In this document: one piece after another, positions 43,173 to 53,600 of the stretch
Position numbering within the stretch: position 1 is the stretch's first letter
Layout of the letters: each line of letters starts with the position of its first letter
From: Limnothrix sp. CACIAM 69d
GTDB lineage: Bacteria; Cyanobacteriota; Cyanobacteriia; CACIAM-69d
Direction of reading: 5' to 3'
Length of the DNA stretch: 64,000 nt
Assembly (NCBI GenBank): GCA_001913845.2
Contig: MKGP02000024.1
Span: 1 to 64,000, forward strand
The notes under the pieces: generated by a model
Databases searched by the model: none
What the model was told of the DNA's origin: nothing
The model's input: the letters and a program-made list of their open reading frames with translations, nothing else
Translations under genes and position numbers: made by a program

Positions 43173-44147
43173 GTGATCGCCAATTTATCGCCAATGGATG
43201 TGCCCTTGTCTGCCTGTGCTTTGACCCCTTGGATTTTGCGCGATCGCCCTTGGACTTGGGGCGATCGCACCTATTTGATGGGGGTGCTGAATGTCACGCC
43301 CGACAGTTTTAGCGATGGGGGGCAATTTGACCAACTGGAAACGGCGATCGCCCAGGCTCACCAACTGGCGGCGGACGGGGCCGATTGGTTAGACATTGGC
43401 GGAGAATCGACGCGCCCCGATGCCCAGCCGGTTTCTGCCCAGGAAGAGATCGATCGGGTTGTGCCGGTGATTGCGGCCCTGCGGCGGGGGTGGCGGGATT
43501 TTGCGCCTCTGGATTTGCCCATTTCGATCGACACAACCAAAGCGATCGTGGCCCGCGCGGCGATCGAGGCGGGAGCCGATGTGGTGAATGATGTGTCTGG
43601 GGGCTTGTATGACCCGGACTTGCTGCCCACGGTGGCAACCTTGGGCGTGCCGGTGATTTTGATGCATTTGCGCGGCACACCCCAAACCATGCAGCAACTT
43701 ACGGATTACAGTGATTTTGCGGGCCAGGGTGGGGCGGGTGAATTGCCTGGTCAACAGTTGCCCGATGTGGTGATGGCCGTGCGATCGAGCTTGGTGGAAC
43801 GGGTGGCGGCGGCGATCGAGGCGGGGATTCCGGCGGCCCAAATTGCGATCGATCCGGGCATTGGCTTTGCCAAAACCGCTGAACAAAACCTCGCCCTCCT
43901 GCGGCATTTGCCCAGCTTGCGATCGCTGGGTCATCCCCTTTTGGTGGGCCCCTCCCGCAAGAGCTTCATTGGCAAAATTCTGGAGCAACCGGATCCGAAA
44001 CAGCGGGTTTGGGGAACCGGGGCGGCCTGCGCGGCCTGTGTGGCCGGCGGGGCTGACTGGGTGCGGGTGCATGATATTCAGCAAATGCGCGACGTGGTGC
44101 GGGTGGCAGACGCGATATGGCGTGGGTGGCAATCGGGCGAAACATAG
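43173..44147 (+). CDS. folP: Dihydropteroate synthase
   Basis: The 324-residue protein has the pterin-binding LMGVLNVTPDSFSDGG, DIGGESTRP, the PISIDTTKA and DVVNDVSGG segments, and the C-terminal LLVGPSRKSFIGK. These are the complete set of dihydropteroate synthase motifs. It joins p-aminobenzoate to the pterin in folate synthesis. An alternative start is Met8 (43194). The last 31 bases overlap the next gene, whose start lies in another frame. Confidence 0.96.
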   Translation: MIANLSPMDVPLSACALTPWILRDRPWTWGDRTYLMGVLNVTPDSFSDGGQFDQLETAIAQAHQLAADGADWLDIGGESTRPDAQPVSAQEEIDRVVPVIAALRRGWRDFAPLDLPISIDTTKAIVARAAIEAGADVVNDVSGGLYDPDLLPTVATLGVPVILMHLRGTPQTMQQLTDYSDFAGQGGAGELPGQQLPDVVMAVRSSLVERVAAAIEAGIPAAQIAIDPGIGFAKTAEQNLALLRHLPSLRSLGHPLLVGPSRKSFIGKILEQPDPKQRVWGTGAACAACVAGGADWVRVHDIQQMRDVVRVADAIWRGWQSGET

Positions 44148-46318
44148 GATTTCAGCAATGGTTCAACCGCTGGCGGATCTGGGGGGTTGGGATCTGCTGG
44201 GCTTTGGCGATCGGGTGTGGGTGGCTGTGGGTGGCCAGTCCTGTGCAGGCGGCTCCGGTCGATCGCCCAGCCCTGACCCTGGAGGCTTTGCGCGATCGCC
44301 TGGAACATCCCCAACTGTTGGATGGCAAACCCGCGATCGACCTCAGCCAGAGCGCGATCGACCTGCGCAGCGACAATGGCAACTTTCGGGAAGCCTTTTA
44401 TCAACAGGTCGCCAGCAAATTGCAACAGGAACGCCTGGGCCTCGACTTGCGCGGATCCAGCATCCAGGGCGATTTGGATTTGGCTCGGTTGGGCCTGCGT
44501 GCGCCGCTCTATGGCAAGGCCCTGTCGCCCTTGCTGACCCCCACGGAACAGGAACAACTGGGGCGCGATCGACTGCGGCTGTTGCACCTCAGCCGATTGT
44601 CCCGATCACTGTTGCTCGATGAAGGTAGCCCCCTGGATTGGCAAATTTCCGTCTTTCGCGGCCCGATCGTCCTTGAAGGTCTGCAAATTAGCGGTTCCCT
44701 ACGCCTAGCCAACACCTATTTTTTGGAACCGGTGGAAGCCAGGGGCCTGAGCCTGGGCGGAGCCTTGGTGGGTTCCCTCAGCCGCTTCAGCCAAGGGGCC
44801 CGGTTTTCCGGGTTGGTGACCCAAAGTGCCCAGTTTCGGAACAGCCTGTTCACGGGCGAAGCGCGGTTCGATGGGGCTAAGTTTGCCGGAAATGCTAGCT
44901 TCCAGTCCAGCACCTTTGAGCGGGGAGCCAATTTTTATCGATCGCAATTTCAGGCGATCGCCAACTTCAGCAAAAGCCATTGGAATGGCAGCGCTGACCT
45001 CACCCAAGCCGACTGGCAAGGCGAAGTGCGATTTGATGGGGCCAGTTTTGCCAGTTCCTTTTATGCGATCGACAGCCTCTTTCATGGCGAAAGCTCCTTT
45101 CGGAATGCTCGGTTTGCCAAACCCCTGAACCTGCGCGGGGCAACGATTCTGGACGAAGCCGACTTCACCAGCGCCAGTTTTGCCCCCGGAGCCTATATCA
45201 ACGTGTCCGGGCTGGACTTTGACAGCGACCAAGCAAAACTAATTGGCTCTCCCGGGGAAATTGGGCGCGTTCTGTCGGTGCCGGTTTTGCAGGGCAATGA
45301 AACGGTTTTGCGAACCCTGGTGCGGAACTTTCGGCGGGTGGAACAGATTGCGGATGCTAACCAGGTGGATTACACCCTGTTTAAATTGCGGCTCAAGACC
45401 CTGCAACAGCGGCTCACGGGGGTGAACCTGAACGCGGCCAAGCCAGCGGTGTTGGTGTCGATCGGGTTTTCGCCCACCCAGGCCCAGGCGATCGCCCAAG
45501 CCCGCGATCGGCAACCCCTGCGCACCGTGGCGGAAATGCTGTCGATCGAAGGCGTTGATCTGGCGACCTATGTGAAGGTGCGCGATCGGGTCACGGCCGA
45601 TCGCACCAGCACGCCCCTCTCCTGGGGCACGATCGCCCTGCAATGGCTGGGAACCAACCTGTTGATTTTGCTGAGCCGGGCCGGCACCAGCGCCGGCCTC
45701 GTGTTGGGGGTGGGGTTGGTGGCCATGACCTTTTTCGCCCTTTGGTTTTGGTTGGTCGATCGGCTCCGCAAGTTGCGCCCCCAACCGATCGTGCCCACCT
45801 GGCCCGAAACCCTCTGGATGGGCGGCAGCGCTGGACTGCTGTTCAGCCTGGGTTTAGCGACCATTTTCCAAACCAGCGATCGCCCTTGGTGGACGTTGGC
45901 CAGCATTGCCATCTCGATCGGCCCCATCCCGATCGCCCTGCTGGTCAAGCTCTATTGGCGCGGCCGATTCCATGACCTGATGGATGTGAGCTACTTTGTG
46001 GAAAATGGTGAAATTCGGCAAGTGCAACTCCCGATCGCCCGTTTACCCCTCATGCCGCGCTATCACTTCTTTCGGGAACGATTCATGCCTCTCCTTTGGA
46101 ACCGGCGTTGGGCCTGGTTGAATTATTACGACCTCAGCGCCATCAATCTTTTTCGGATTGGGTTTAGCGATGTGCGGATGCGAGATGAGCATTTGCCCGC
46201 CGAAATTTCACTGGTGGTTTGGTATCAATGGACCCTGGGCTTAATGTATATTGGTCTGCTTTTGTGGACACTTTCCCGAACTATTCCGGGGCTGAATTTG
46301 CTCATTTATTTTGGTTAG
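44117..46318 (+). CDS. Pentapeptide-repeat membrane protein with a helix-hairpin-helix-like segment
   Basis: The 733-residue protein has an N-terminal signal/anchor (WGVGICWALAIGCGWLWVASPVQA, about 22-45). Pentapeptide-like repeats spread over about 210-350 (for example FRNSLFTGEARFDGAKFAGNASF, matching A(D/N)LXX-type units). A segment at about 450-490 (VLVSIGFSPTQAQAIAQAR) resembles a helix-hairpin-helix element. A C-terminal membrane region has four or more helices (LILLSRAGTSAGLVLGVGLVAM). Cyanobacteria use such hybrids as membrane proteins of unknown function. The start overlaps folP by 31 bases; a later start after the signal region is not likely. Confidence 0.82.
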   Translation: MAWVAIGRNIGFQQWFNRWRIWGVGICWALAIGCGWLWVASPVQAAPVDRPALTLEALRDRLEHPQLLDGKPAIDLSQSAIDLRSDNGNFREAFYQQVASKLQQERLGLDLRGSSIQGDLDLARLGLRAPLYGKALSPLLTPTEQEQLGRDRLRLLHLSRLSRSLLLDEGSPLDWQISVFRGPIVLEGLQISGSLRLANTYFLEPVEARGLSLGGALVGSLSRFSQGARFSGLVTQSAQFRNSLFTGEARFDGAKFAGNASFQSSTFERGANFYRSQFQAIANFSKSHWNGSADLTQADWQGEVRFDGASFASSFYAIDSLFHGESSFRNARFAKPLNLRGATILDEADFTSASFAPGAYINVSGLDFDSDQAKLIGSPGEIGRVLSVPVLQGNETVLRTLVRNFRRVEQIADANQVDYTLFKLRLKTLQQRLTGVNLNAAKPAVLVSIGFSPTQAQAIAQARDRQPLRTVAEMLSIEGVDLATYVKVRDRVTADRTSTPLSWGTIALQWLGTNLLILLSRAGTSAGLVLGVGLVAMTFFALWFWLVDRLRKLRPQPIVPTWPETLWMGGSAGLLFSLGLATIFQTSDRPWWTLASIAISIGPIPIALLVKLYWRGRFHDLMDVSYFVENGEIRQVQLPIARLPLMPRYHFFRERFMPLLWNRRWAWLNYYDLSAINLFRIGFSDVRMRDEHLPAEISLVVWYQWTLGLMYIGLLLWTLSRTIPGLNLLIYFG

Positions 46319-46568
46319 TTTATATTGGCTGACCTTGAATGATTTTGTTTGATTTTGTTTGATTTTTATTGATTGGATTAGATGAATATTTGGGCTAATT
46401 GAATTGGATTAATTGAATTCAATTGATGGCGACTTGATAGCGACTTGATGGCGATCGGGTTCATGGGGTTGCATTGTTTTGCAATAACTTTTGAATGAAT
46501 TTTAAGGTACTTTAAAATAAAATGTTTTAAGTGATATAATTCATGCATTCATTATAGCCGCTTCAATT

Positions 46569-48824
46569 GTGGATATTCGAGAACTCAGCTTTCAATCGCG
46601 TAATCCCCTTGGATCTGTACCCGCCCGACGCGATCGACTGCGAATCATCGGCAGCGCCACCCCGATCGACACCCTCTACTCCCTCGCAAGATTTTGCAAA
46701 TTTCGGCTCAATCAGTGGGTTACCAACGATCAGTCCAGCCTCGCCCTAATCTCCGAAGACCGGGGACAGGCAGCGAACTTGTTAGCCTGTTTGCGGCAGT
46801 TTTGCGAAACTTCCTCAGAACCTTTGGAAATTGAGATCCTCAAGAGCGAGGCGATCGACCTGAGCGAACCCAGATATCAAACCTGGCTGTTTCAGCTCTG
46901 TAATTATCGGCTGTGCAGCATTTTCAAAACCATTAATCCCCATAGCGCCAAGAAAGTTCAAGAAAATCGCAAACGAATTTATTCCAACGAACCGCCGATT
47001 CAAATTCGGGATACCCAAGGCCGAATCATTGCCGAAGCGAGACGATATTTAACCTTTGATTTTTGGCAAAATTCGGCGGAATTTCTCTTCCTAACCTTGC
47101 ACTTTCGGAATGAATATCAATCCATCGGCACGATCGACCAATTCGATTGGCAGCAGTTTCCGCCCAAACAGCGCCTGATTCATACTTACGATGGCAAAAG
47201 TTGCCAATTTCTGGGCGTTGCGCCGATTACTATTGGTCAACCGCTCGCGGAATTAGGCAACCAAAGCCTACTGGATTATCACCGCGATCGCCAAAACCTG
47301 GCCCCAGAATTGGCCGCACAACTGGATCCCAATCAACCCGCCGTTGCGGTGGGTTATGCTCCCCGCTACCAACCGTTTCATCATCTACCGCAACTATTGA
47401 AACGAATCTATGCCCGTGAAGACCTACCCAGCAAATCGCTGAACCATTGCATTTTGCCACTAGCTAAGCGTCAGGAATTAATGCAAAGAACCATCGACCT
47501 TTTAAACAAACGAGAATTTATTTGTGGCGATCGGATTGAATTTGATCCCAACCCTTGGCAGCCCGATCGCCTCACTCAATTGACCGCTGGTTCCATGGCC
47601 AGAAACCTATCCTTTGGCACAGATCCACAACAGCCCGATCGACCGCTTTTAGTAGACGAAGCTTGGCGTGGTTGGAAACAACGTGCTCTTCACCAAAAAC
47701 CAGCAGAAGTTCGGACGCAAGTGCTGTATCCCCAAGCTTGGGAAGCAGAGGTGAAAAAGTATATGTCAGCCCTAAAAAGTCGGTTCCAAGAATTTGGAAT
47801 TACACTCACGAGGGCTGGCGATTTACGTCCCTATGATCCGCAAAGTTCCCTTTCCCTGCGTCAGGTTTGCCAGAACTTGCCCGTGAATGCTAATGACCTA
47901 ATTTTTGCCTTTGTCCCCAACGGGCAAGACCCAATTTACAACGCCCAAGTTAATCCCTACTTCACCTTCAAAAGAATCCTCAATCAGCAAAGTTACTGTT
48001 CGCAAATGGTGACGCGCGAAACCATGCGCCAAATCAACAACGATGGGCGCGATCAAAACGTGGTGTTCGGTATTCTGGCAAAACTCGGCTACGCTCCCTG
48101 GCAGTTGCACCAAATGCCCGGCACTGCCCAAGCCTTTGTGGGGCTAGATTTGGGCCGCAAAGAGGAACGGACGATCGGGGCTTCTGCCTTTGTGGTGAAC
48201 CGCCAAGGCCAGGCGATCGGCTGGTCAAGCGCCTCCATGCAGCGGGGCGAAACCTTCAGCGAAGTCAGCCTGCGCAATATTTTGCTCGATTTATTTGGTG
48301 CATTCACTGAGCAAAGCGGTGAACCCCTGCGCCATGTGGTGATTCATCGCGATGGAACCATCAAAAACAGCGAACTAGCCACCCTGCAAGCCTTGGAAGC
48401 CGAATTGCAACCCCATGGGTTAGAGCAATTGGAGGTGGTGGAAGTGGTGAAGGATGTGTTGGCGCGGGCGGCGGTGCGGGCGATCGACCCCAACACCAAC
48501 CAGGAACAGTGGCAAAATCCCGATCGAGGCTGGGCTTGGGTTCACAACGATCATGAGGCGATCGTCCTCACAACCGGTGCTAAACAGGCCAAAGTTGCCC
48601 CCAACGCCAGCCCCCAGCCCCTTTTGGTGCGTCGCCGCCACGGCCAAACAGATATCCTGACGATCGCCGCCCAAATCTATTGGCTCAGCGAAATGCACAT
48701 CGGCAGCACCCAAGTGATTCGCCTGCCGATTACCACGTACTACGCCGATCGGATCGCCGAAGTTGCTCTCCAGGATTGCCTGCCCGCCGATGTGCGCTGC
48801 GAACGCCGCCTTTATTTTGTTTAG
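46569..48824 (+). CDS. ago: Prokaryotic Argonaute (long-A type), catalytic-looking
   Basis: The 751-residue protein has an N-terminal region, PAZ-like stretch, MID and PIWI layout. PIWI tetrad candidates are Asp527 in FVGLDLGR, Glu561 or Glu565 in RGETFSEVSL, Asp595 in VIHRDGTI, and Asp727 in TTYYADRI, giving DEDD. In the MID domain a Tyr-Cys-Ser-Gln stretch (residues 476-479) and the NVVFGILAKLGYAPWQL block are present. This resembles long cyanobacterial Argonautes, such as those from Limnothrix rosea and Synechococcus elongatus, that bind small guides and cleave DNA. The start is GTG. No partner nuclease gene is adjacent. The stop TAG shares its last base with a MITE. Confidence 0.9.
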   Translation: MDIRELSFQSRNPLGSVPARRDRLRIIGSATPIDTLYSLARFCKFRLNQWVTNDQSSLALISEDRGQAANLLACLRQFCETSSEPLEIEILKSEAIDLSEPRYQTWLFQLCNYRLCSIFKTINPHSAKKVQENRKRIYSNEPPIQIRDTQGRIIAEARRYLTFDFWQNSAEFLFLTLHFRNEYQSIGTIDQFDWQQFPPKQRLIHTYDGKSCQFLGVAPITIGQPLAELGNQSLLDYHRDRQNLAPELAAQLDPNQPAVAVGYAPRYQPFHHLPQLLKRIYAREDLPSKSLNHCILPLAKRQELMQRTIDLLNKREFICGDRIEFDPNPWQPDRLTQLTAGSMARNLSFGTDPQQPDRPLLVDEAWRGWKQRALHQKPAEVRTQVLYPQAWEAEVKKYMSALKSRFQEFGITLTRAGDLRPYDPQSSLSLRQVCQNLPVNANDLIFAFVPNGQDPIYNAQVNPYFTFKRILNQQSYCSQMVTRETMRQINNDGRDQNVVFGILAKLGYAPWQLHQMPGTAQAFVGLDLGRKEERTIGASAFVVNRQGQAIGWSSASMQRGETFSEVSLRNILLDLFGAFTEQSGEPLRHVVIHRDGTIKNSELATLQALEAELQPHGLEQLEVVEVVKDVLARAAVRAIDPNTNQEQWQNPDRGWAWVHNDHEAIVLTTGAKQAKVAPNASPQPLLVRRRHGQTDILTIAAQIYWLSEMHIGSTQVIRLPITTYYADRIAEVALQDCLPADVRCERRLYFV

Positions 48825-48953
48825 AGGATGTTTAAAAAGTATTCTTGGGCACGGGCAAGCACCAATAGTCGGGGGGACAAGGGGCTTAAGCCCCTTGTTT
48901 AAGTCGATCACTGGGGCGTACAGAGTAGCAATTTCGGCTTTTCAGACATCCTC
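48824..48953. mobile_element. MITE family A, copy 3, touching the Argonaute stop codon
   Basis: The 130 bp element has ends GAGGATGTTTAAAAAGT and, inverted, CTTTTCAGACATCCTC, flanked by TTTA on both sides. The interior is closely similar to copies 1 and 2 and includes AAGGGGCTTAAGCCCCTT. The left flank TTTA gives the last bases of the Argonaute coding sequence, so the stop codon TAG is completed by the element. Confidence 0.83.
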
Positions 48954-49032
48954 TTTAGGTTTGTTTTTCGTTTAGGTTTGTTTAGGGAATATCAACCCAT
49001 TCACGGTCATTGGAGCCTGACCCAAACTAACA

Positions 49033-49584
49033 CTAATCCAAGCCTCGATAGAGTTGCTCAAGGGGGAAGGTTAAATTAATACTTTGAAGCGTAATCTGAT
49101 CCCCTGTTCCATAGATCACCGTTGTCCAAGTGTTGTCCGGTTGGCGGCGGCGGCATTCCACCCAGCGCTGATCCTGATCAATGAGAACGTATTCCTCTAG
49201 GTCTGGAATTTGCCGATAATCCTCGAACTTTTGACCCAGATCAAAGGCTCGCGTGCTTTGGGATAGGACTTCGACGATCAATTTTGGGTGGCGTTTAATG
49301 TAGCGATCGGCGCGATCGCGGGGATCGCAGGTCACGAAGGCATCGGGGTAATAGTAAAACTCATCTGCGTAGCTGACTTTGACATCACCGTTGTAGAAGC
49401 GGCAATCACTATCGCCGAGATGGAGGTTGATCGCGCTGAGGAGATTAATGGCAATTCGGGCGTGACTGTCGCTGCCGCCTGCCATCGCGTAGACGAGGCC
49501 GCGACGGTATTCGTGGCGGGTGGGACTATCGCGATCGATGATCAGGTATTCATCAGGATTGATGTAGTTTGGAATAGCGATCAT
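49033..49584 (-). CDS. Uma2 family nuclease-like protein, third copy
   Basis: The 183-residue protein shows INPDEYLIIDRDSPTRHEYRRGLVYAMAGGS, the YYYPDAFVTCDPRD (PD) and KLIVEVLSQSTRAFD (Glu) core, and EDYRQIPDLEEYVLIDQDQRW. This is the standard Uma2 restriction-endonuclease-like fold. It stands about 80 bases beyond a family A MITE. Function is unknown; such genes are often found singly. Confidence 0.87.
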   Translation of the reverse strand: MIAIPNYINPDEYLIIDRDSPTRHEYRRGLVYAMAGGSDSHARIAINLLSAINLHLGDSDCRFYNGDVKVSYADEFYYYPDAFVTCDPRDRADRYIKRHPKLIVEVLSQSTRAFDLGQKFEDYRQIPDLEEYVLIDQDQRWVECRRRQPDNTWTTVIYGTGDQITLQSINLTFPLEQLYRGLD

Positions 49585-49663
49585 GGCAGCAATTATGGTC
49601 GCGGCAAATCTACCCTAACACCTTTACTGGGTGGGAAGCAGTACGCAATCGCGCCTAGACTAA

Positions 49664-50479
49664 CTATAAATGGGTGGCTTGGTTCCGCCAAGATCGCCCC
49701 ATCCATCCAGCGATCGCGAGGCTACCCAACAACAGCGACGGCTCGGGCGTGGAAACGGGGCGATCGGGCGGTTGCGATCCCGATCGTGGGTTAGACGCGG
49801 TTCCGCTAAGGCCACCGGAAAGCGCATCACCACTCAAACGCCGCACCACAGTTCCCAATCCCGTGTCGAGATTCAGCGCCACTTGGCGTGCATCGATGGT
49901 GTAACCATACAGGGAGCCATTATCACTAAATGCCAGTCCATACAGCGCCGAAAAGCCGGTGTTGCCCACTAAGCGGGCTGTGCCATCAAGGGCAATTTGC
50001 CACAAAGAATCGGAACTCGGATTCGCAGCAGAAGTGGCCCAGAACAAGTTACGGGTGGCATCAAACACGATGTCGCCACTACTCACAAACCCAGCAATCT
50101 GCGAAATGAGTGTGCTTGCCCCTGTGGTGGTGTCCACTTCAAAAAAGCGATTGCTCCCTGCGCCGTAGAGTCGGCCATTTGCCGCAAATCCCAAGGCGTT
50201 ACCAAGGTTGCCCGATCCCACCAAGGTTGTTGTTTTTTGAATGGGGTCGATTTTGTAGAGCGATCGCGTGGTTGCGCCCCATAAACCACCATTGTTGTCG
50301 AGGGCTAAATCAAAAAAGGCAGGCGATCGCATGATCGATTGATAGACCCCTGTTTGGTCATCAAAGACCCCAATTTCCCCGCCCAACGTGCCGGTATAAA
50401 CCTGAGCAGCCTGAGCAATTTCGGGAGTCAAAAAGGGACAGGCGATCGCCACAGCCAGTAGTCTTGAAAGCTTTTTCAT
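49664..50479 (-). CDS. PEP-CTERM-sorted exported protein
   Basis: The protein of about 271 residues (start MKKLSRLLAVAIACPFL) has an N-terminal signal peptide with Ala-Gln-Ala cleavage-like site and a beta-rich central part (for example ALDNNGGLWGATTRSLYKID and LGFAANGRLYGAGSNRFFEVD) that resembles propeller-like strands. The C-terminal sorting signal is PEPSLLLGSLAIAGWMGRSWR: the PEP box, a hydrophobic stretch and a basic tail. PEP-CTERM proteins are cut and anchored by an exosortase, which is not in the window. An earlier in-frame start gives an extra 12 residues without a signal-like character. Confidence 0.83.
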   Translation of the reverse strand: MKKLSRLLAVAIACPFLTPEIAQAAQVYTGTLGGEIGVFDDQTGVYQSIMRSPAFFDLALDNNGGLWGATTRSLYKIDPIQKTTTLVGSGNLGNALGFAANGRLYGAGSNRFFEVDTTTGASTLISQIAGFVSSGDIVFDATRNLFWATSAANPSSDSLWQIALDGTARLVGNTGFSALYGLAFSDNGSLYGYTIDARQVALNLDTGLGTVVRRLSGDALSGGLSGTASNPRSGSQPPDRPVSTPEPSLLLGSLAIAGWMGRSWRNQATHL

Positions 50480-50639
50480 TGATTTTTCCCAGTAGTAGAT
50501 CTTTAGGTTCGACAATACCTACCCACAGCTGTTAAAACAACACGATTACCCTCAGAGGAAGGGCGATCGTTGTTTTGAGGATATATGCTGTCCTTGCCAG
50601 ATCGTGGTGGGTAATACCCACCCAATTAGCTCCCATCAG

Positions 50640-53600
50640 CTATTTGGGATTAGTCCAATAGATCCCAGATCCATATCCACTGGCACTTCCATCAGGGATA
50701 TTAATCCAAGTGCTACGACTAGTGACCTTACTATTCGTTGCTAGACCATCACCATTGGAGTCCATAATCTGGACTTGTCGCTGCCCATTCGACAACTGTC
50801 GAGCTGCCATGACAATGCCAACGTGGCCATAGCGTATGCCATTGACAACTCCAATCCCTGGAAATGAAATGACTGCTCCTCGTTTAGGAAGACCAACGCT
50901 GGTAGCAGGACTGAATTGGTTGGATAGCGTACTAGCTACTACACGAGCAGTGTCTTTTCCATCACCAAAGGCACGACTCTTGCTGCGCTCTGATTCAGAT
51001 AGGAAGACTTCCTGAATGTATCGCGCAATCAATGTCACACATTGCCCTCTATAGGCATACATACCATCCAGGCGAGTGATACCTGTTTGGCCTATAGCCC
51101 ATGAGTAGAAGTTTTCAGGATTGCCATACATTCCTGACCCAGGCTGTGGAGTTGGAGGAATGGATGTGCTAGGAGAACCAGAACCATTCTTGTAAGCAGT
51201 TGCAGTTCTACCATTCCAAATGATGTAACCACCTTCAAAGGTTTGCGTAATTACACCATTGCCTTGGGGCTGTTCTGCACTGGTAGGTGCACCTAGCCAT
51301 CCATTTAACCCGCTGTTGGCTTGATATGACTGGCGAATTGCGCCATAGAGTGGAAATGTGCCGTGGCGACTGGAAACAATCGAGCCATTTTGGAACAGTT
51401 GATAAGTTGCCCCACTGGAATGAGTTGTGATTTCTGAAGTCGGGTTCCCCAGAGTGCTCTTGTAGCTGTTCCAAATAGTGGAGATTGGGGTCAGCGATGT
51501 GACAGGCTGCGATCCCCGCAACCATTCTGCTGAAGCAGAGCGCGTCCGCAATGTTCCTCCATCAGTACCGCTGCTAAAAAGTGCGCGCCCAGCAGAAGAG
51601 TAAACTACCAAGTTTCCATCATGCTGAATTGCGAAATAAGCCTCAGGGTTTCCACTTGTATTCGTTGCCCATAGTGGGCGACTATCGGCATACAGAACCA
51701 CATTCCCATCAGACTGGATAGAAAGTCGGTTGGCTCCGGTATTCTCAGTTCCGGTTGCCCAAATTGCTTGGCCCTGAGGACTATATAGAACCAAGTTGCC
51801 ATCAGTCTGGAAGATGAATTGGTATCCCGTTGAAGTTCGCCAAGTTTGACCTCGCGAGAAGCTAAGGGTTGCCGTGCTAGTCGGTCTCAGGATGATATTT
51901 GTGGAGGTCGATGTGGGTGTCGGGGTTGGGGTTGGTGCAGGAGCAGGAGCTACAGACCCACCCGTTACTTGTCCGGTTAAATAGCGCTCGATACCACGCC
52001 CGATCGCCAGTGCCGCCTTTTCCACATTGCCGCGACTCATGCCGGGGCTATCAATGAACAAAGACTCAACCAAGACAGCCGGTACATTCGTTGGCGCACC
52101 CCGCAGCACTCCGAAATCAGCCGTTTTCGTACCGCGATTCGGAATTTCCGCATCTGGGAAAGCCGCATCCAATTCATTGTTGATGGTTTGTGCAAGCTGG
52201 CGATCAGCAGCAGGCGCGGTTGGGTGTGAATAGACTTCGTGACCCTGAGCTTGACGATTAAACGCATTCAAGTGAAGAGACACGAAAATGTCGGAACCAC
52301 TGCTACGTTGCCCAATTTGCACCAGCGACAAGCCACCATCGTCGATGACTGTCACCTCTGCGCCACGCTGCCTCAAGTAGTCAGCAATGAGACGTGCTTG
52401 GACTAGGTTTTCCGCAGCCTCATTAGTACCATTGCCTAATGCACCAGGGTCAAAGCCACCCGGTGAGTTGCCGTGACCAGGATCAAGGGCAATTTTTTTA
52501 CCGACGAGCGATCGAGTCGGGCTAGGGGCAGGAGCTGGAGCAGGGGTTGGTGCTGGATTGGATGTGCGAACAGCCCTTGCACGTTGACCATCCCAGAAGA
52601 TGTAGCCCCCTTCAAAATCCGTTCGCATCCCACCATTCCAAGGATACTCACGACGAGTTGGGTAGCCTAGCCAGCCAGCTGATCCATTGGGTGAGCCATA
52701 AGCTCCATATTCGCGATTTAGATCCAACCAAAGCGCAACTGCACCGTATTGGGGCGACCAATGGATCGTGCCATTTTCGTAATATCGGAAGTAACCTGTA
52801 GTGCCTTGGGGCGATCGACTAGCCGGAAAGTAATCACTCGTGGGGTTGCCTAGCAAATTGCGAGTTGCTTGATGCTCTGCATCGATCGCGGCTCGCCAGT
52901 TCACCGCTGGTGATGGACTTGGTGTGGGTGTTGGCGCAGGTGCAGCCGGGGGCAACAATGATGGACGGCTCGGCGGATACCCATCAACCCAAATGCCGGG
53001 AACCCAATAGATCCGACCGTTGTAAGTGGTGCGGTAGTAGAGAGCGTCTTGGTCTTTAGATACTGGATCGATATTGACCGTTCCATAGTCCCAGCCGTCG
53101 AAGTTCAGCCAAGTGTTCATTGGCAGGTTTACGGAGCTTCGATCAGCAGAGTTAGGACTATTCCGCAAATTCACGCCATCACTCGGCCAGAGTCGTAGCC
53201 GGAAATTCTCCGATCTGAATGCAACAGCACGTTCAGTGGGGGCAACTTCACCTTCACCACCCCAAGTGGTGGGAGTCAAGAAATCTTCCGGGTCAATCTT
53301 GCCTTCGCCTACCGTCATCCGGGCCAGGCTGATCGCTGCTGCCAAGTTGACCAAGCCCGCACCCGTTGCGGCATCCCAACCCGTCGCACCCAAATCGGTC
53401 GCCGTTTGCTTCAGGATGTCGATCACTTGGCGATAGCTCAAGTCGGGATTCGCCGCCCAAATTTGTGACACAACTCCCGTAACGCGGGCTGTAGCCACCG
53501 ATGTACCCGCCATCGTGCCCACACCGTCATCCACCGTGGACAGCACCGGGTTTTCTGGCGTGCCGCCATCGGCCACCACCGTCAAACCGTCGCCGTAGCT

